A stretch of 64,000 nt of DNA from Steroidobacter agaridevorans. GTDB lineage: Bacteria; Pseudomonadota; Gammaproteobacteria; Steroidobacterales; Steroidobacteraceae. Made by a program: the position numbers and the translations under genes. Below the pieces are notes generated by a model. It did not search any database. It had not been told where the DNA came from and saw only the letters and a list, made by a program, of their open reading frames with translations. The stretch's first letter is position 1; each line of letters starts with the position of its first letter. Location: NCBI RefSeq assembly GCF_009932555.1, contig NZ_BLJO01000001.1, positions 1,045,691-1,109,690 on the forward strand, given 5' to 3'. This document shows positions 35,203 through 43,696 of the stretch, one piece after another.

Positions 35203-36195
35203 TCAGTGTCGGGCAGCGATCACGATTCGCTCGCCTTCCTGTCGCACATCCGCGTCGAATACATTCGCGACGGCGCGGCTGAAGCCCAGTGCATTGTTGA
35301 CTGCGAACAGCCCCGTGACCGGCGCTTTCGCCAACTCCGGATCGGCGATGACGATGGGCGTGTCGCTGTAGCGCGCATAAAGCGAAACCGCTTCCGCCAG
35401 CGTCTCGCCCTGCAAGGCAATCTTTCCTTCGCGCCACGCCAGCTCGCGGCTGAGTTGTCCATAAGACAGCGCTCGCAGCTGCCATCCCTGCTCCTTGCCT
35501 TCGAGCAACGACGCGCCGGTGTTCGCCGACAGCGGCATCGTCGCCTGTTTCTCTTCGGCCAGCACGACACGGCCCTCCTGAACCAGGATCTGCGCGGGCT
35601 GATCGTTCAGTTTGCGCACGACGAAAGTGGCCGCCGCACCTTCCAGCTGCTTGCCATCGACTTCCACCAAAGTCGGCGACGCCGCGCCGGAGCCTTCGAT
35701 CAGCACTTCGCCTCGCAACACACGGATGCGGCGCTGGCCATCGTCACCGTAAACCTTGATGTGGGTATCGGTGTTGAGTGTCACCGTCGTGCCATCTCCC
35801 AATGGCACAGTACGCATCTCGCCTTTGGCCGTGGCATAGGCCGTAGGCATCTGCAACGTGGCCACCAGCATCACGACGACCACGAGCGACGCCGCTAACG
35901 CGCCGCTCCACTTCATCATCGGTCGTCGGCGCTCGATGGGTGCGGCTGCCGCAAGTTGAAAGTTCTCAGGCTCGTATTGTGGCCCGAGTGCGCGCGCGGA
36001 CTCACTGCGCATCCATAGAGCCCGGGCGCGAATGAACGCGCCACGGCGGCGACGATCCGCTGCCAGCCATTTCGTCAGCTCTTCGGCTTCGCTGGCGGTC
36101 AGGGGCGCACGATCCATCCGGGCCACCCATGCCGCGGCGGCTCGCTCAATATCCTGACTGGTTTCGCGCTCTTGCACCGGCACGCCTTTGTTCAC
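35203..36195 (-). CDS. FecR family anti-sigma/sensor protein (PhoD operon)
   Basis: Domains in order are DUF4880 (ERAAAAWVARMDRAPLTASEAEELTKWL), one membrane helix (WSGALAASLVVVVMLVATLQM), the FecR domain (ATAKGEMRTVPLGDGTTVTLNTDT, RRIRVLRGEVLIEG) and a C-terminal STN-like part (LQGETLAEAVSLYARYSDTPIVI). It should hold or activate the sigma factor at the membrane according to the state of the STN receptor. The GTG start at 36195 gives a 50-base overlap with the sigma gene; a slightly later start is possible, since no strong ribosome site is visible. Confidence 0.9.
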   Translation of the reverse strand: MNKGVPVQERETSQDIERAAAAWVARMDRAPLTASEAEELTKWLAADRRRRGAFIRARALWMRSESARALGPQYEPENFQLAAAAPIERRRPMMKWSGALAASLVVVVMLVATLQMPTAYATAKGEMRTVPLGDGTTVTLNTDTHIKVYGDDGQRRIRVLRGEVLIEGSGAASPTLVEVDGKQLEGAAATFVVRKLNDQPAQILVQEGRVVLAEEKQATMPLSANTGASLLEGKEQGWQLRALSYGQLSRELAWREGKIALQGETLAEAVSLYARYSDTPIVIADPELAKAPVTGLFAVNNALGFSRAVANVFDADVRQEGERIVIAARH

Positions 36196-36871
36196 GCTTC
36201 AACTGGCTGCTTTCATGGTCGAAAGTGGCCGAGGCCCTTTCGACTCGTCGGTCAAAAGGCGCGACTTTTGCCCGACGACCGGTTTTGGCCGGTGGGTTTC
36301 CGCCACTGGCAAACCAATCTCCCAACCAGCGAAGACCACGAACGATGTGCTTCTCGACGGTATTCTCTGAGAGTCCCATGCGCGAAGCGATCTCCCGCTG
36401 AGACAAGCCGCGGACGCGGCGTAAAACGAAGGCTTCGCGAGTCTGCCCCGGCATGCTGGCGATGACTTCGGCCAGGCGGCGCAGCTCGTCGTGCGCGATG
36501 GCGCTTTGTTCCGGAGTTGCCGCATCGTCGGGCAGGTCCGCCAGCCCGAGATCTTCGACCGCGAGGATGGGCACGATCCGCGCCCGGCGAATGCTTCGAA
36601 CGACCAACGAATGGGCCACCTGAAACAGGTAGGCGCGCGGATTCAGGATGTCGTCCACGCGTTCGCGCTCGGCCAACAGCGCATAGCTCTCCTGAACTAT
36701 GTCATCCACGTCGAAGGCCGCCGGCGCGCGACGGCGCGACAGCCAGCCCCTGAGGGCGGCCTCGTGGGGCAGGATGTGATGCATGAACCAGCGAGCCCTC
36801 TCGACATCGTCCAGAGGGAAATCCTTGTCCCCCTCCAATTCGGTTCGATCAGACACCCGCGTCCCCAACAC
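36146..36871 (-). CDS. ECF sigma-70 family factor (PhoD operon)
   Basis: Region 2 (FDVDDIVQESYALLAERERVDDILNPRAYLFQVAHSLVVRSIRR) and region 4 (MPGQTREAFVLRRVRGLSQREIASRMGLSENTVEKHIVRGLRWLG) are clear. The protein has an unusually long basic tail after region 4 (about 50 residues, rich in Arg and Ser), part of which is encoded in the overlap with fecR. It should transcribe the receptor, propeller and PhoD genes when the ligand is present. The tail is not needed for sigma function in relatives and may reflect the overlap only. The divergent receptor gene at 37073 leaves a 201-base region that probably holds both promoters. Confidence 0.9.
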   Translation of the reverse strand: MLGTRVSDRTELEGDKDFPLDDVERARWFMHHILPHEAALRGWLSRRRAPAAFDVDDIVQESYALLAERERVDDILNPRAYLFQVAHSLVVRSIRRARIVPILAVEDLGLADLPDDAATPEQSAIAHDELRRLAEVIASMPGQTREAFVLRRVRGLSQREIASRMGLSENTVEKHIVRGLRWLGDWFASGGNPPAKTGRRAKVAPFDRRVERASATFDHESSQLKREQRRAGARARNQSGY

Positions 36872-37072
36872 CCCGGCAGGAAAAAGACGGCAGATGCTAG
36901 GCGGAGTGTATGACGGCCATGTTTCAGCCCCGGCCGTCGAGGTAACTATTTGTGATCTGCTGATGGCCGCCCGGCATGAACGGTGACCGATTCGTGACCG
37001 CCCCGCGACTGAACCGGTATCGGCCAGCTCCTACGATAGCTCCGCACTGGCCAACCACCTGGGAATAGAAGA

Positions 37073-39490
37073 ATGCGCGGACTACGGAATAACGGCGAAT
37101 CGCTGGGCTACTCGGCCCTGCTCGCTTTGATCGTTGCGGGGAGCGCGAGCACTGCTCGAGCTGCCGAGAGCGACGCCGACACGAACGCTTCAGCGGACTC
37201 GCAGATCGAGAGCGTGACGGTCACGGCCCGCCGCCGCGAAGAAGCCGTGCAGGACGTGCCGCTGGCGGTATCCGTACTCAACGCCGACACCATCGAGCAG
37301 ACCGGCACCATCAACGTCGGCCGGCTCACGCAGCTGCAGCCTTCGGTGCAGTTCTATTCCAGCAACCCGCGCAATTCCAGCGTGAACATTCGCGGCCTGG
37401 GCACGCCATTCGGTCTCACCAACGACGGCATCGAGCCCGGCGTCGGCATCTACATCGACCAGGTTTATTACAACCGTAACGCCACCGCGACGTTCGACTT
37501 CCTCGACGTCGAGCGCGTCGAAATCCTGCGTGGTCCGCAGGGCACGCTGTACGGCAAGAACACCACTGCCGGCGCCGTCAACATCACTTCGCGCAAGCCG
37601 ACGTTTACGCCGGAAGCACGCGTCGAGTTGACGCGGGGCAATTACGATTACATCCAGAGCAAAGCGTCGGTGTCCGGTCCGCTGATCGGTGAAACGCTCG
37701 CCGGTCGCCTGAGCGCTTCCTACACCTCGCGTGACGGCACGATCTATAACACTGCGACCGGTCAGCACATCAACGAGCTGGACAATCGCGGCGTCAAAGG
37801 CCAGCTGCTGTGGCAGGCGAGCCGCGACTTCAAGGTCACCTTCTCCGCCGACTACACCGAACAGGATCCCATCGGTTACGGTCAGGTGTGGGCCAAGACT
37901 GGCTCGACACAGCGCGCGCTCAACCGTCAGTACGACGCGCTCGCCGCTGCGTCCGGCAATTATCAGCCGCCGAGCTTCAATCCGTTCGATCGCCTGACCG
38001 ACCTGGACTCTCCGCTCACGGCCATCCAGCAGTTCGGCGGCGCCTCGGCGCTGGCCGAGTGGAACATTGGCTCCGGCCAGCTCACCTCGGTGAGCGCGTA
38101 TCGCAAGTGGGACTGGGGTCCGTCGAACGACCGTGACTTCATCGGCCTGCCCATCACCACCGTGTCCGCGAATCCGTCCAAGCAGCGCCAGTATTCGCAA
38201 GAGCTGCGCTACGCCGACTCCGGCGACAAGATCGATTACGTCGTCGGCCTGTACGGCTTCTATCAAACCGTCGACACCTCCGGCGTGCAGGAGCAAGGTC
38301 CGCTCGCAAGCCGCTGGCTGCTCAGCGGCGCGAACGCCAACGATCCCACCATTCTCAACGGCCTGCGCTCGGAGAACGACATCGGCCTGAAAAACACCAG
38401 CGTCGCGGCGTTCGGCCAGCTCACCTGGCACATCACCGACGATCTGCGCCTGCAGCCGGGCCTGCGCGTCAACTACGACAAGAAGGAAGGCAAGTACATC
38501 GCAACGGTGACGAATGCGACGAACACGTCGCTCACGTCGGCTCAACGCGGCGTGCTCGCACCGCAGAGCTACGAGCCCGAGTTCGATGACACCAACATAT
38601 CGGGCGACTTCACGGTGTCGTACGACCTGGCCGATGACGTGCTCGCGTATGTGACTTACGCCCGCTCGTTCAAGTCGGGCGGCATCAACCTGTCGGGATT
38701 GCCGCTGGATGCGAACAACCAGCCGATTACCGCGGTGGAAACGGTCGATCCCGAGAAGACCAACCATTTCGAGGCCGGTTTGAAGACGCAGTTGTTCTCG
38801 CAGAGCCTGACGCTCAATCTGTCTGCGTTCTGGACTGACATCGACGACTACCAGGCGACGGTCACGAACAGCCAGGCGAACGTGATCCGCGGCTATCTCG
38901 CGAATGCCGAGCAAGTGAGAGTGCGTGGCGTGGAGTTGGAGTTGAGCGCGCGACCGCTCGACAATCTGAACGTCTTCCTCAACGGCGCGTACACGGATCA
39001 CGAGTATGTGAAGTTCCCGGATGCGCCGTGCCCGCCGGAGCTGTCGGGCGGCACCGCCGCGAGCGCCGCGAATCCGCCGAGCGCGCCAGGCACACCCGGT
39101 GGCTTCAGCCCGCCGTCTTGCGATATCTCCGGTCAGTGGTTGCCGGGCGTTTCGAAGGTCGCCCTGTCGTATGGTTTCGAATATGACTTGCCGCTGAATG
39201 CGCTCGGCCCGGAGGGCGGTGCGTATTTCGCGTTCGACGGCAGCTATCGTTCCAAGTTCTCGTCGAACCCGTCGCGCTCGATCTATACCGACGTGTCGGG
39301 CTACTCGCTCGCGAACTTCCGTGCCGGCGCCCGCTTCGGCGACGGCTGGAATGTATACGGCTGGGTGCGCAACGCGTTCGGCAAGGACTACTTCGAGTTT
39401 CTGTCCACCCAGTCGGGCAGCACCGGCCTGGTCGTCGCGCAGCTGGGCGATCCGCGCACCTATGGCTTGACCGTAAACAAGTCGTTCTGA
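37073..39490 (+). CDS. TonB-dependent receptor (FecA/pesticin-type)
   Basis: The 805-residue receptor has a signal peptide (ALLALIVAGSASTARAAE), a TonB box region (IESVTVTARRREEAVQDVPLAVSVL), a plug with NIRGLGTPFGLTNDGIEPGVGIYIDQVYY, VERVEILRGPQGTLYGKNTTAGAVNI, and a barrel ending YGLTVNKSF. It lacks STN. This sub-type is abundant in sphingomonads and related environmental bacteria and often imports aromatic, steroid-like or siderophore compounds; the ligand cannot be told. It stands alone on the plus strand, divergent from the PhoD-operon sigma factor. An 839-codon antisense ORF on its minus strand is a shadow of codon bias. Confidence 0.92.
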   Translation: MRGLRNNGESLGYSALLALIVAGSASTARAAESDADTNASADSQIESVTVTARRREEAVQDVPLAVSVLNADTIEQTGTINVGRLTQLQPSVQFYSSNPRNSSVNIRGLGTPFGLTNDGIEPGVGIYIDQVYYNRNATATFDFLDVERVEILRGPQGTLYGKNTTAGAVNITSRKPTFTPEARVELTRGNYDYIQSKASVSGPLIGETLAGRLSASYTSRDGTIYNTATGQHINELDNRGVKGQLLWQASRDFKVTFSADYTEQDPIGYGQVWAKTGSTQRALNRQYDALAAASGNYQPPSFNPFDRLTDLDSPLTAIQQFGGASALAEWNIGSGQLTSVSAYRKWDWGPSNDRDFIGLPITTVSANPSKQRQYSQELRYADSGDKIDYVVGLYGFYQTVDTSGVQEQGPLASRWLLSGANANDPTILNGLRSENDIGLKNTSVAAFGQLTWHITDDLRLQPGLRVNYDKKEGKYIATVTNATNTSLTSAQRGVLAPQSYEPEFDDTNISGDFTVSYDLADDVLAYVTYARSFKSGGINLSGLPLDANNQPITAVETVDPEKTNHFEAGLKTQLFSQSLTLNLSAFWTDIDDYQATVTNSQANVIRGYLANAEQVRVRGVELELSARPLDNLNVFLNGAYTDHEYVKFPDAPCPPELSGGTAASAANPPSAPGTPGGFSPPSCDISGQWLPGVSKVALSYGFEYDLPLNALGPEGGAYFAFDGSYRSKFSSNPSRSIYTDVSGYSLANFRAGARFGDGWNVYGWVRNAFGKDYFEFLSTQSGSTGLVVAQLGDPRTYGLTVNKSF

Positions 39491-39498
39491 TCGCGAGA

Positions 39499-39528
39499 GG
39501 GGGCGGGCAGCCTCGACTGCCCGCTCCC
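39499..39528 (+). terminator. Strong GC hairpin after the receptor gene
   Basis: A 12-bp stem with one G-U pair (core GCGGGCAG / CTGCCCGC) and a 6-base loop begins 8 bases after the receptor stop at 39490. No T-tract follows, so it is either a weak terminator or an mRNA 3' stabiliser. Confidence 0.45.
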
Positions 39529-39587
39529 ACCCATCTCGCTGTCCGCCGGCAGATGGAACAGAATATCCCGCCAGTTCTTTACTGACG

Positions 39588-40172
39588 GTGGACCTTCCTC
39601 TGAACATGCTTTTCAGCATCGCGCTGGGCATCGGGCTCGCGGCGGCGACCGGCTTTCGCGTGTTCGTGCCGCTGCTGGTGGCGGGGCTGGCGGCCCGCGT
39701 CGGCGTCATCCCGCTGGCCGACTCTTTTCAATGGCTGCAAAGCACGCCCGCTTTGATCGCCCTCGGGACGGCTGCCGCACTCGAGACGCTGGCTTTTTAT
39801 ATCCCGGGCGTCGATCACCTGCTCGATGTGCTTGCCGGCCCGTTGGCGGTCGTGGCGGGCATGCTCGCCAGCGCTTCGGTGATGGTTGATCTGCCGCCGG
39901 AAGCAAAGTGGCCGATCGCGGTCATCGCCGGCGGCGGCATTGCCGGCCTGACCAAGACCGGCGCCGCTCTGCTGCGCGTGAAAAGCACGGCCCTGACCGG
40001 CGGGCTGGGCAATCCCGTCGTCAGCACTGCGGAGACCGCCAGTGCTGCGACGATTTCTATTCTCGCGATACTGGCCCCGATTGCGTGTGTCGTAGCAGCA
40101 CTGGCACTGGCGATTTATCTCTTCCGGCGACGATCCCGTCGTGCACGCGCGCGAAGCAATCCGGCAGACTGA
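39588..40172 (+). CDS. DUF4126 family membrane protein
   Basis: The 194-residue protein has four to five hydrophobic helices (MLFSIALGIGLAAATGFRVFVPLLVAGLAA, VLAGPLAVVAGMLASASVMV, AATISILAILAPIACVVAALALAIYLF) and the DUF4126 signature GLAAATGFRVFVPLLV and FYIPGVDHLLD. It is an inner-membrane protein of unknown role. Two starts are possible: the GTG at 39588 or the ATG at 39606 (MLFSIALG); the latter gives a cleaner first helix and has GGTGGA upstream. Its C-terminal, Arg-rich end overlaps the first copy of the 52-bp direct repeat described below, so the tail of the protein may have been replaced by an insertion event. Confidence 0.82.
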   Translation: MDLPLNMLFSIALGIGLAAATGFRVFVPLLVAGLAARVGVIPLADSFQWLQSTPALIALGTAAALETLAFYIPGVDHLLDVLAGPLAVVAGMLASASVMVDLPPEAKWPIAVIAGGGIAGLTKTGAALLRVKSTALTGGLGNPVVSTAETASAATISILAILAPIACVVAALALAIYLFRRRSRRARARSNPAD

Positions 40173-40193
40173 TCGGGTTCGAGGAGACATCCA
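40142..40193 (+). repeat. Imperfect direct repeat, left copy
   Basis: This 52-base segment matches 43974-44025 at 42 of 52 positions, in the same orientation, with an uninterrupted 14-base identity (TGCACGCGCGCGAA) and conserved GGCAGA and TGATC blocks. It covers the end of the DUF4126 gene and the bases after its stop. The two copies bracket the STN-type receptor and the RiPP-like peptide. Confidence 0.6.
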
Positions 40194-40281
40194 GGCACTG
40201 CGGTAAGTTTGCAGTTGCACAAGAACGATAAAAATATATCCAATGGATTAGGCGGATTACGCAATACCGTTGACCGGTCTG

Positions 40282-40298
40282 TGCACATAGGATGTGCA
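40282..40298. promoter_or_regulatory. Perfect palindrome at the start of the receptor gene (candidate operator)
   Basis: TGCACAT-AGG-ATGTGCA is a perfect 7-bp inverted repeat with a 3-base centre. It spans the first possible ATG (40292) of the receptor gene. Its symmetry and spacing fit the binding site of a dimeric repressor, or a small hairpin covering the ribosome site. AT-rich sequence (40220-40235) just upstream could contain the promoter. Confidence 0.45.
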
Positions 40299-43200
40299 GA
40301 AACGGAGTTATGCGTAGCCTTCCAGTACATCGGATGCCAAGGTCACGCTCGGGGCGATTGGGGACCCAAATCGCCTCATATCTCGTGGCCGCGGCGTGGA
40401 TGGCGGCCAGCGGTTCCGGCTCAGCAGCCGGCCGCCAATTCTACACCACCATCCTCCGCCAAACTCCGCAGCCGAATGAGAGCGGGGGGTCGATTGGCGC
40501 AGGGCTCCAATTGACGGAGAGAGTGAGCGCCGACATTGCCGCAGATGTGATCGAGCTATACACGGGCTACCAGCCACCCGGCGTGGGTGGCTGTGGAAGT
40601 TATAAGGTGGGCCCGCTTCTCGACGCAACGCACCTGTCGCCGGAAGAATTCTGGCACGCGTTGATATCTCCCTATGTGAAGATCGTTCGCTTTCGCGAGC
40701 GACGGGAGACTGGCGACGACATCGCCAAACTGATGTTTGGCGAGAATGAAATGGATTTCTCCGTCGACCGCGCCACGCGCCGAGCCCTGCTCGCCGATGG
40801 AAAATTCCCTGTCCAATTCAGTTTCCTTCCCAATGGCGGCCGGGAACTGCAGGAGCTCGACACGGAGGTTGGACCGATTCGCGGGCGAATGTCGATCAAC
40901 GACGCCTTACGGATCTTCATCGGATCCGATGACTTCATGATCCGCTGGATCACTGACGGACAGGTGGAGCCACGCATATTTCCGAGCGTCATGCCGTTGT
41001 ACGAAGAAAAGCTCCTTGCGGACATGAGCGAGTCCGTTTGCAACTTTGGTTACAAGGAGCTCGGACGCGTGACCGTCACCAAGTCGCGCCTCCCGTGGGG
41101 CTCGATGGCCGATACTACTCCGCCAACGGTCCTGGACCGCACCGAGATCGAGAACAGCGGCAAGGACAATCTGCCAGATCTATTGCAGCAGCTGTCCCAG
41201 TCCGCGTTTCACCGGGGACTGGGATATCGACCATCTGGGACTCAGTGCGCCGTGCTGCGTGGGGTCGCGCCTGTCAAGGTGTTGATCAACGGCCGCCCCA
41301 TGTTTGGATCCGCTGCAGATTTCTTTGAGGATACCTGCATAGATTTGAACAACATTCCACTCAGCGCCGTGGAGCGCATAGAAGTGAGCCCGGATGCGGT
41401 GTCATTTGCCCACGGCGCGGATGCACTCGGCGGCGCAATTAACCTGGTGCTCAAGAAGAGCGATACGCAAAGCGCAGATGCCAGGTACCAAGGTGCTCGA
41501 GGGGGCGCCGGTCTATTGCATACTTCGATTGTTGCGGGCACGTCGGAGGATGCTTGGCTCGCCTCATTGGTCCTGGACTATTCCGAGATGTCGTCCCTGC
41601 AGGGCGACGAGCGTGAGCGATGGAGAAATCAGGATTTCAGGCGCTTCGGCGGCCTCGACTATCGCTCCTCGTTTTCCGCCCCTCCGAATGTCAGCAGTTT
41701 GGATGGAGGCAGTCTCGCGAGCCTTAACTCTTCCATGGCCGCGGTAAGAGTCTCGCCGGCTGGCTCAATCGATTTCGCCGCCGGTGAACAGAATCAGTCC
41801 AGCCTCTACGCGTGGCAAGACATCGTGCCGGCGATAAGAAGGATGAATGTTTCGGCGATGGCGGAGCGTGAAGTAGGGTCGGCCTTGCTGAGATCCGAGT
41901 TTCTGTTGGCGGATCGATCTGTGACGCATCAGTACGCGCCCGAAGTCATTCCCGGGTTAGTGCTTGGAGAACATCACTACCAAAACCCATTTGGCGTGCC
42001 GGTCGCTGTTCAAGCGGCTCTCACTGGCCTGCCATCGCCGCAGACTGAAGTCGACTCCACCCTCCTCCGTGGAGTACTTCAGATTGATGGCCGCTGGTCC
42101 AAGCTCGACTATTCGATCTACGCCTTGCACTCGATAGAAGATGCTGCGACCACGTCAAGCAATTGGGTAGATTACGGTGCTCTAGCGGAAAGCCTCTCGG
42201 GCCTAACGCCCTCGCAATTGAATGTTCTGACGGACAGGCCTGGCCTGGGCGGCAGCTACATATTGTCTCCTGCCAGTACGGTTCGCTCCGTCATTGGGGG
42301 CACCATATTTTCCGCGAGCGTCCGCGGCGACCTCTTCAACATGCCAGGTGGAAGCGCATCCGCTCAAATCGGGAGTGAAGTGTGGCGTGAGTTCGGGGAC
42401 TACGGCAACGTGACAGCCAAGCTGCATCGACAGATCGTGTCTGGGTTCGGAATCTTCCAGCTTCCGATCGTTGAAGGCGTGAAAGCGACCTTCGGAGCTC
42501 GGCTGGATGATTATGAGAAGCTCGATCCCGTCACCAGCTACCAGTATTCGCTGGAATGGAAACCACTACATCGACTCCGGCTGTCCGCTTCATACAGTGA
42601 CACGTTCGCCGCGCCACGAATGTTTGATCTTCATTTCCCCGTGCAGTCAACTTCGACGGTGATATTGGACCCTTCGTGGGGGGAGATTGTGCCGGTGACG
42701 ATTGTCTTTGGTGGCAATGAAGACCTACGCCCCACGATAGGCCGATCGTCAACATTCGGATTGGCATTTGGCACTCCGGAAGACGCGTTCAGAGCCTCGA
42801 TCGACCTCTGGAGTGTTTCACTGCAGGACAGGAGCGCGGTTGTGTTTCCTGTGACGCTTCTCGCCTATGAGGATACTGCGCTGGATGGCCGCGTTGTGCG
42901 TGACCCGGCGACAGCCGATGACATTGCGGCTGGCCGTCGGGGTAGATTACGAACGCTCGATGTCAGGCGCGCCAATTTCGGTGGAACTGAAACACGAGGC
43001 ATTGATGCTTCGATCTCCAATACGTTCAAGACGGAGACCGCCCGCGTTACTCCTCGCCTGGACATCACGTATACCGATAGTTTTCGCTACGCAGACATTC
43101 CCAGCGTCAGGGATCCTGGCAGGGAACGAACTGGAGTCGCAGACGTTCAGGGAACGATCACTCGATGGCGGCTGCGTGGCTGGTTGCAGATCGCCATGGC

Positions 43201-43477
43201 GGAATGGGATACGAACATTCTCGCCCGTTGGAACTCTTGCTATGAGGATGTCGACGCCGCGGTAGCAGCCACCGGCAGGCGCGTATGCCCCGGAATGATT
43301 GTCGATTTCAATCTAGCGAAAGAGATCGGCGAGCATCTCAAAGTGACCGTTGGTGCGTCAGATATCTTCGATCACTCGCCGAGTTTCAGTGAGGTGTTCG
43401 GTACGGCCGGCTATGATTTGTCTCAGGACAATCTAGTCGGCAGAACAGCCTTCGTTACGCTATCTGTGCGACTCTAG
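40292..43477 (+). CDS. TonB-dependent receptor with STN-like N-terminus, paired with a RiPP-like peptide
   Basis: The protein has a plug region (DRTEIENSGKDNLPDLLQQL, VLRGVAPVKVLINGRPMFGS, VERIEVSPDAVSFAHGADALGGAINLVLK) and a barrel ending AFVTLSVRL. An STN-like block precedes the plug (MSINDALRIFIGSDDFMIRW, about residue 200), but the 200 residues before it are unusual and Cys-containing. The signal peptide (IASYLVAAAWMAASGSGSAAG) suggests that the true start is an internal ATG near 40310 or 40334 rather than 40292. Third codon positions appear less GC-rich than in neighbouring genes, and no sigma/FecR pair is nearby, both unlike the other receptors in the window. Its stop overlaps that of the convergent 53-codon peptide gene. 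Confidence 0.85.
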   Translation: MCRNGVMRSLPVHRMPRSRSGRLGTQIASYLVAAAWMAASGSGSAAGRQFYTTILRQTPQPNESGGSIGAGLQLTERVSADIAADVIELYTGYQPPGVGGCGSYKVGPLLDATHLSPEEFWHALISPYVKIVRFRERRETGDDIAKLMFGENEMDFSVDRATRRALLADGKFPVQFSFLPNGGRELQELDTEVGPIRGRMSINDALRIFIGSDDFMIRWITDGQVEPRIFPSVMPLYEEKLLADMSESVCNFGYKELGRVTVTKSRLPWGSMADTTPPTVLDRTEIENSGKDNLPDLLQQLSQSAFHRGLGYRPSGTQCAVLRGVAPVKVLINGRPMFGSAADFFEDTCIDLNNIPLSAVERIEVSPDAVSFAHGADALGGAINLVLKKSDTQSADARYQGARGGAGLLHTSIVAGTSEDAWLASLVLDYSEMSSLQGDERERWRNQDFRRFGGLDYRSSFSAPPNVSSLDGGSLASLNSSMAAVRVSPAGSIDFAAGEQNQSSLYAWQDIVPAIRRMNVSAMAEREVGSALLRSEFLLADRSVTHQYAPEVIPGLVLGEHHYQNPFGVPVAVQAALTGLPSPQTEVDSTLLRGVLQIDGRWSKLDYSIYALHSIEDAATTSSNWVDYGALAESLSGLTPSQLNVLTDRPGLGGSYILSPASTVRSVIGGTIFSASVRGDLFNMPGGSASAQIGSEVWREFGDYGNVTAKLHRQIVSGFGIFQLPIVEGVKATFGARLDDYEKLDPVTSYQYSLEWKPLHRLRLSASYSDTFAAPRMFDLHFPVQSTSTVILDPSWGEIVPVTIVFGGNEDLRPTIGRSSTFGLAFGTPEDAFRASIDLWSVSLQDRSAVVFPVTLLAYEDTALDGRVVRDPATADDIAAGRRGRLRTLDVRRANFGGTETRGIDASISNTFKTETARVTPRLDITYTDSFRYADIPSVRDPGRERTGVADVQGTITRWRLRGWLQIAMAEWDTNILARWNSCYEDVDAAVAATGRRVCPGMIVDFNLAKEIGEHLKVTVGASDIFDHSPSFSEVFGTAGYDLSQDNLVGRTAFVTLSVRL

Positions 43478-43635
43478 CTGCACCCGTACTTTGCGCCGAA
43501 TCCATATTGGCAGTCCGGCCACATTCCATGTGGAGTTAGTTGCCTGGTCTCTTCGACGGCATCGCCAAGGTCGATCAACTTCACAGCATCTTCAAGGCCT
43601 GTAAACTCAAGAGCCTTATCTTTCTCTTCAGTCAT
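43474..43635 (-). CDS. RiPP precursor-like peptide (lasso-type leader signature), orphan
   Basis: A 53-residue ORF with a good ribosome site (GGGAG, about 7 bases upstream) and its own promoter-like elements. The first 30 residues are acidic and helical (MTEEKDKALEFTGLEDAVK), followed by LIDLGDAVEETRQ. This closely resembles leader ends of proteobacterial lasso peptides such as the benenodin and xanthomonin types, in which LIDLGxAxxET(R/Q/K)G ends with Thr at position -2. The tail GMWPDCQYGFGAKYGCS has two Cys, one Trp, two Tyr and many Gly, like a modified core. A canonical lasso ring needs Asp/Glu at position 7-9; counting from Gln32 the Asp is at 10, so another modification or a different family is possible. 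No lasso synthetase or protease gene is in the window. Confidence 0.7.
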   Translation of the reverse strand: MTEEKDKALEFTGLEDAVKLIDLGDAVEETRQLTPHGMWPDCQYGFGAKYGCS

Positions 43636-43668
43636 GACAGTCTCCCATCGGTATGTTAGGGCTACCAG

Positions 43669-43696
43669 ATAGTGTCACGACCGATACCATAGTCAA
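43669..43696 (-). promoter_or_regulatory. Candidate sigma-70 promoter of the peptide gene
   Basis: On the minus strand TTGACT (43691-43696, 5 of 6 matches to the -35 consensus) and CACTAT (43669-43674) are separated by 16 bases, 33 bases before the ATG of the peptide. Together with the GGGAG ribosome site this supports an independently expressed gene. Confidence 0.45.

Noticed and set aside
37190-39709. An 839-codon open frame antisense to the FecA-type receptor
   Set aside because: It mirrors a receptor with clear plug and barrel motifs; high GC at third positions opens long antisense frames. Its Arg/Gly/Val-rich translation shows no domain.
43474-43635. Calling the small peptide a canonical lasso peptide
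   Set aside because: The leader fits, but the putative core lacks Gly/Ser/Ala/Cys at position 1 and Asp/Glu at position 7-9, and no lasso cyclase or protease is encoded in the window.
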